Assembly (NCBI GenBank): GCA_039918235.1
Contig: JBDSHZ010000043.1
Span: 1-64,000 of the forward strand
Length of the DNA stretch: 64,000 bases
From: Pseudopedobacter sp039918235
Lineage (GTDB): Bacteria > Bacteroidota > Bacteroidia > Sphingobacteriales > Sphingobacteriaceae
Direction of reading: 5' to 3'
Part shown: positions 60,240 to 64,000 of the stretch, one piece after another
Position numbering within the stretch: position 1 is the stretch's first letter
How the letters are laid out: each line of letters opens with the position of its first letter
Notes under the pieces: generated by a model
Told to the model about the DNA's origin: nothing
Database searches by the model: none
Seen by the model: only the letters and a program-made list of their open reading frames with translations
Translations under genes and position numbers: made by a program

Positions 60240-62672
60240 TTAACTAACTTTCTCCCTCAACTGCAGATAATCGAGGTAGTAAAGGATCTTTACCGAAAAG
60301 GTTTTATTTTGTGGTGCGCCCAATGTTTCTCTGAAATTTTTAAAATAATTCACTGATTGAACATTTGGTACAATTGGGGCATAATCTTTATAGGCAACAC
60401 TTAACTCGCTACCTGGCGCAAAACGCCATAAATAAATCATATCTACATTAAAGGAGTTGAAATTACGGTCAAGGTTTTGAGTAAATTGTGAATTTTCTGC
60501 TAAAAAACCATCTTGCATTAAAGTATAGAACTCTCTGTTAATCAGCTTAGACCAGTAATGTCTTGCAGTTAAGTTGATACCCATTTTATTATTGAAAGTA
60601 TATTTTATACTTAATGAGTTCTCTACTGTTCTTACATTTCTTCTGGAAAAAATAATATTTTGGTTTGCATCGGTTGTGATATAACCAGCATAGTTATTTC
60701 TTGGATTATAGTTAAGATCAAAAGAAATTCTAAGCTTATCACTTGCTCTAAAATTTTGATAAATATTATAAGCATAGCCTTGGCCACCAAATAAGTGTTT
60801 TGCTCTGTAGGCAAAGAAAGCACCACCGCTTAATTTTTTTGATCCATTAGAATTAAAGCCAAAATTAAAGCCTTCTGTTGCCGGAGTTTTATAGAATCTG
60901 CCGGTTGCCCTTGGTTCATAAAAGTCATTGCCTTCTGGTTGTATATCTATATTGGTATGAACTGACCATAAGTTTTTGAACTGCATGTAACCACCACCAT
61001 AAAGACCTTTAGATTGATAGGTGCCAGGTTTATATCTGCTGGTGTAATCGGCGTTACCCCAAACTTCTAATTGGTTATACAATTTAGTAGGTTTATACCA
61101 ATTATATCCAAGGTAAATACTGTTGCTTATATAATTATTGTTAAATAAAATGCCTAAATCATTAGGATCATATTTATCGTCAACAAATGAAAATTCGTAG
61201 TTATAATTGAAATTTCCACTTCTTTTTCCTGGGTTGATAGAGTAGCTGTATCCCACAGAAGGTTTGGTAAAATCACCACCAAATAAGTGGCTCATTTTCG
61301 CACCTCCATTTAAATTGTATTTGTTTTCTTTGGCATTTAAATCAAACACCAAAGCGCTTACATTGGCATCATAAGTATCTCCAGCCCTTAAAACATTAGA
61401 ATTGATAAAAGAAACGGAAGAATTATTCTTCAAATTTTGATCTAGCACTAAAATATTATAGTTGCTTAAAGGAGCGGTTTCAACCACTTCTCTGGTGCCG
61501 TCCGAGTGCTCCAAAATCGATTCTGTTTTTTTGGTAACCGCGTTAAAAACACCAATTCCTAAACCTTTTGCTGTTCTGCCTGAAATTTTTGTTGCATTAA
61601 TTAACTTTGTCTGAGAAGGATTATCTATAATCTTGTCGCCCGATCCTAATGCATTATTAAATTTGTAAGCGTTAATAGGGCTAGAACCCACTCTTCTGGA
61701 ATAAAACAGATTTCCTTTACTAAACAGCTCCGTTCCTTCGGTAAAAAACTGTCTGTTTTCATTGTACTGTACTTCAAAAGGAGTGAGGTTTAATATTTGA
61801 TTGTCAGACTGTACCTGACCAAAATCAGGAATTAAAGTCATGTCTAATGTGAAACTTTCATTAATCCCGTACTTAACATCCATACCACCATTAAAAGAAG
61901 TAGTGGTATTTTTAACATCAGCTTGGTTGTAAGGGTAATTGTTTACATAAGTTGATATATAGGGGCTAAAAGAAAGTCGGAGAGGGGAGGTTATTTTTTC
62001 AATCCCAACAAGTTCCCCTTCCTGATTGACAAAGCCATTTTTCTTAGGGTCAAGCTCATTCCACGTTAATTTTTGCTGAGATTTCCTTCTGCTTCTTACA
62101 ATATTAAACCCCCAATTCTGGATATCTTTATTAGAAAATCTTAATGCCGAGTAGGGTATTCTCATTTCTGCAACCCATACATTCCCAGTAATTTTTACTG
62201 CACTTTCCCAAACGGCATTCCAGTTGTCATCCTCTCCCTGAGCAGAGAATTTAGCATCAAACTGAACACCTGCAGCAGTTACTGCAAATTCCTGTGCATT
62301 AATTTTGTCGTTATAAGTATCTAAAATCACATCAATGAAATCCGCATTTCCAATCTGATCACGGTTGGTTAATTCATGGGAAATGTCTTTTTCATCCACC
62401 TCAGTCATTCTGGCAGCAAAATAAATGGCTTGATCATCGTACAAAACATAAACCTCCGTTTTGTGAGCTTCATCTTCTTTTATTCCCGGAACGGGTTCAA
62501 AAGCGATGAAATTGTTGGCCAAAGGAGCGTCTTTCCAAATGGCCTCGTCTAGTACACCGTCAATTTTTGGCGCTTCCAAAGTTTTTTTTGCGGGCAATGT
62601 TTTAAAAGTAGATTGTGCCTTAACACTCCGAAAAAAGCATAAAATTAAAGTAAAGGCAATTAAAAATTTCAT
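60240..62672 (-). CDS. DUF5916 domain outer-membrane protein with CBM9-like domain
   Basis: An 810-residue protein. Signal peptide (MKFLIAFTLILCFFRSVKA), then a carbohydrate-binding family 9-like domain (about 30-210, APKIDGVLDEAIWKDAP and TEVYVLYDDQAIYFAARM), then a long DUF5916 beta-barrel region (about 240-810, with PDFGQVQSDNQILNLTPFE and FFTEGTELFSKG). Probably an outer-membrane receptor-like or glycan-linked protein; no SusCD-type neighbours. ATG at 62672 is preferred over a TTG one codon upstream. Confidence 0.87.
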   Translation of the reverse strand: MKFLIAFTLILCFFRSVKAQSTFKTLPAKKTLEAPKIDGVLDEAIWKDAPLANNFIAFEPVPGIKEDEAHKTEVYVLYDDQAIYFAARMTEVDEKDISHELTNRDQIGNADFIDVILDTYNDKINAQEFAVTAAGVQFDAKFSAQGEDDNWNAVWESAVKITGNVWVAEMRIPYSALRFSNKDIQNWGFNIVRSRRKSQQKLTWNELDPKKNGFVNQEGELVGIEKITSPLRLSFSPYISTYVNNYPYNQADVKNTTTSFNGGMDVKYGINESFTLDMTLIPDFGQVQSDNQILNLTPFEVQYNENRQFFTEGTELFSKGNLFYSRRVGSSPINAYKFNNALGSGDKIIDNPSQTKLINATKISGRTAKGLGIGVFNAVTKKTESILEHSDGTREVVETAPLSNYNILVLDQNLKNNSSVSFINSNVLRAGDTYDANVSALVFDLNAKENKYNLNGGAKMSHLFGGDFTKPSVGYSYSINPGKRSGNFNYNYEFSFVDDKYDPNDLGILFNNNYISNSIYLGYNWYKPTKLYNQLEVWGNADYTSRYKPGTYQSKGLYGGGYMQFKNLWSVHTNIDIQPEGNDFYEPRATGRFYKTPATEGFNFGFNSNGSKKLSGGAFFAYRAKHLFGGQGYAYNIYQNFRASDKLRISFDLNYNPRNNYAGYITTDANQNIIFSRRNVRTVENSLSIKYTFNNKMGINLTARHYWSKLINREFYTLMQDGFLAENSQFTQNLDRNFNSFNVDMIYLWRFAPGSELSVAYKDYAPIVPNVQSVNYFKNFRETLGAPQNKTFSVKILYYLDYLQLREKVS

Positions 62673-62886
62673 CAATTAGTACAAGGTTTGATGTATTAGA
62701 CGCCAAAACTAGCCAAACGTTGCAGGCAACTCAGTTAAATATTTGTTAAAGGTTTAATTGTAACGGAAATATTATGCTGACTGTGTTTTCTTGGTAGATT
62801 GATTTCCATCAAATGTTTTCATCCAAAATGATAACTTTGCAAATCAATGTTGAAAACTAGGTAATTTCTTTTTTTAAGTTTGTATA

Positions 62887-62958
62887 GCGTTAACGATTGA
62901 AGCGACATCCTTTTTTCTATTTCAGAAAAAAGATACAGCGGAAAGCGTGTTAAAACGC
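62887..62958 (+). ncRNA. Candidate structured RNA element upstream of ffh
   Basis: The 361-base gap (62673-63033) holds a compact structure. An outer stem GCGTTAAC (62887-62894) pairs with GTTAAAACGC (62949-62958) with a 2-base bulge. An inner stem CTTTTTTCT (62910-62918) pairs perfectly with AGAAAAAAG (62924-62932) around the loop ATTTC. Unusually G- and C-rich strings (AGCGACATCC, ACAGCGGAAAGCG) are conserved-looking between them. It is either a small RNA, a leader element of ffh or a repeated intergenic element; no T run follows it directly. I do not assign it to a known family. Confidence 0.35.
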
Positions 62959-63033
62959 CCATTACATTTTCTTAAAACATTAAACATCCTTGTTTTAATT
63001 CTAAATCAAAATATTTAAAAAGGAAATTATATC

Positions 63034-64000
63034 ATGTTTGATAATTTGCAGGATAAGCTCGAAGGAGCGTTTAAAGTATTAAAAGGACAGGGAAGTATTT
63101 CCGAAATTAACGTGGCAGAAACCATGAAAGAGATTAGAAAAGCTCTTCTGGATGCTGACGTTAACTATAAAACCGCTAAAACATTTACTGAAGAGGTAAA
63201 GCAGAAGGCTTTAGGTCAAAACGTACTGACTGCAATTTCTCCAGGTCAGTTGCTCACCAAAATCATGAATGATGAGCTGACTACTTTAATGGGTGGAAGC
63301 GTAGAGGAACTGGATATTAAAACCAACCCGACTGTAATTTTAATCGCCGGCTTAAATGGTGCGGGTAAAACAACTTTCACCGGAAAGCTTGCGCATTACC
63401 TAAAAACACAGAAAGGCAAAAAACCTTTATTGGTGGCTGGTGACGTTTATCGCCCTGCAGCGATTGATCAATTAGAAGTTTTAGCCGGACAAGTGGGTGC
63501 AGAGGTTTACACCAACCGTGAATCTACCAATCCTGTAGCTATTGCTATGGAAGGGATTGCCTTCGGAAAGAAAAACGGAAACAACATCATTATTATTGAT
63601 ACCGCAGGTCGTTTAACATTAGACGATGCGCTAATGGACGAGATTGCCGAAGTAAAGAAGGCAACACAGCCACAGGAAATTTTATTTGTGGTAGATTCCA
63701 TGACCGGCCAAGATGCTGTAAATACTGCTAAAGTATTTAACGATCGTTTGGATTTTACCGGTGTGGTTTTGACCAAATTAGACGGTGATACACGCGGTGG
63801 TGCAGCTTTATCTATTAAATCGGTGGTTAACAAACCGATTAAATTTATAGGTACTGGCGAGAAAATGGATGCGCTGGATGTGTTTTATCCAGACAGGATG
63901 GCTTCCCGTATTTTGGGAATGGGTGATGTGATTTCCTTAGTTGAAAGAGCGCAACAACAGTTTGACGAGAAGGAATCTGCTGCTTTGCAGAAGAAAATCC
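63034..64000 (+). CDS. ffh: Signal recognition particle protein Ffh, 5' part
   Basis: The first 322 residues of the SRP GTPase, which targets nascent membrane proteins to the translocon; the gene runs off the right edge. N domain (about 1-95), G domain with GLNGAGKTT (106-114), DTAGR near 190, TKLDGDTRGGAA near 248 and the start of the linker to the M domain. The P loop reads GLNGAGKTT rather than the more common GxxGSGKTT. It begins at an ATG after the structured intergenic element. Confidence 0.96.
   Translation, partial: MFDNLQDKLEGAFKVLKGQGSISEINVAETMKEIRKALLDADVNYKTAKTFTEEVKQKALGQNVLTAISPGQLLTKIMNDELTTLMGGSVEELDIKTNPTVILIAGLNGAGKTTFTGKLAHYLKTQKGKKPLLVAGDVYRPAAIDQLEVLAGQVGAEVYTNRESTNPVAIAMEGIAFGKKNGNNIIIIDTAGRLTLDDALMDEIAEVKKATQPQEILFVVDSMTGQDAVNTAKVFNDRLDFTGVVLTKLDGDTRGGAALSIKSVVNKPIKFIGTGEKMDALDVFYPDRMASRILGMGDVISLVERAQQQFDEKESAALQKKI

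Noticed and set aside
1..64000. CRISPR arrays, prophage, transposase genes and rRNA operons
   Set aside because: No regularly spaced direct repeats, no phage structural or integrase proteins, no transposase frames and no rRNA-like sequence were seen in the window.

Overview
The window looks like chromosomal DNA of a Bacteroidota member, most likely Sphingobacteriaceae and close to Pedobacter. It is AT-rich by eye. It carries families typical of the phylum (DUF4175, DUF5916, DUF3078 and DUF4199 proteins, LytS/LytTR pairs, TPR-coiled-coil signalling proteins). Several genes have the Bacteroidota promoter signature (TTG at -33, TAnnTTTG at -7). Most of it is ordinary housekeeping and metabolic DNA; I saw no rRNA, tRNA, CRISPR array, phage or insertion sequence.

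Layout. 0-8 kb: the tail of a LutC-type protein, a membrane protein with a histidine kinase, a PA0069-type radical SAM protein, a FabH-like ketosynthase, a LytS/LytTR two-component pair, a PlsC acyltransferase and a frameshifted Nudix gene. 8-13 kb: two co-directional secreted amidohydrolase-family genes and a hairpin-rich divergent intergenic region. 13.4-17.5 kb: a trp attenuator (26-residue leader peptide with tandem Trp codons), trpE, trpG and trpC, then gcvH, vanZ and a tiny lipoprotein. 17.6-20 kb: feoAB. 20-25.5 kb (minus): histidine kinase, MaoC, ThiL, S41 peptidase, NadA. 25.5-26 kb: a 439-bp AT-rich intergenic region with DnaA-box-like sequences, then nadB and a gamma carbonic anhydrase. 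28-34 kb: a lipoprotein, mnmG with two perfect parS palindromes beside its start, an ABC-F ATPase and a small oxidoreductase. 34-41 kb: pirin, YbeY, an RsbW-like ATPase and a 1111-residue DUF4175 protein in a tight operon, an OmpA-family lipoprotein and a phosphoesterase.

41.6-48 kb (minus): a probable thiol operon of DUF427, disulfide oxidoreductase, ABC ATPase, permease/binding-protein fusion, egtB and egtD. It would couple ergothioneine synthesis with a transporter that resembles the EgtUV ergothioneine importers. 48-54.8 kb: TPR proteins, a zinc-ribbon coiled-coil protein, a Nif3-like protein, a TPR protein ending in a kinase-type dimerisation helix without an ATPase domain, and three small membrane proteins. 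54.8-59.1 kb: mfd, followed by a two-gene nucleotidyltransferase cassette bracketed by a diverged second copy of the mfd 3' end. 59-64 kb: DUF3078 and DUF5916 proteins, a structured intergenic element and the start of ffh.

The most interesting signals are the parS pair (with a possible origin region nearby), the mfd-end duplication around the nucleotidyltransferase cassette, the ergothioneine synthesis-plus-transport operon, and the trp attenuator ahead of an incomplete trp operon.
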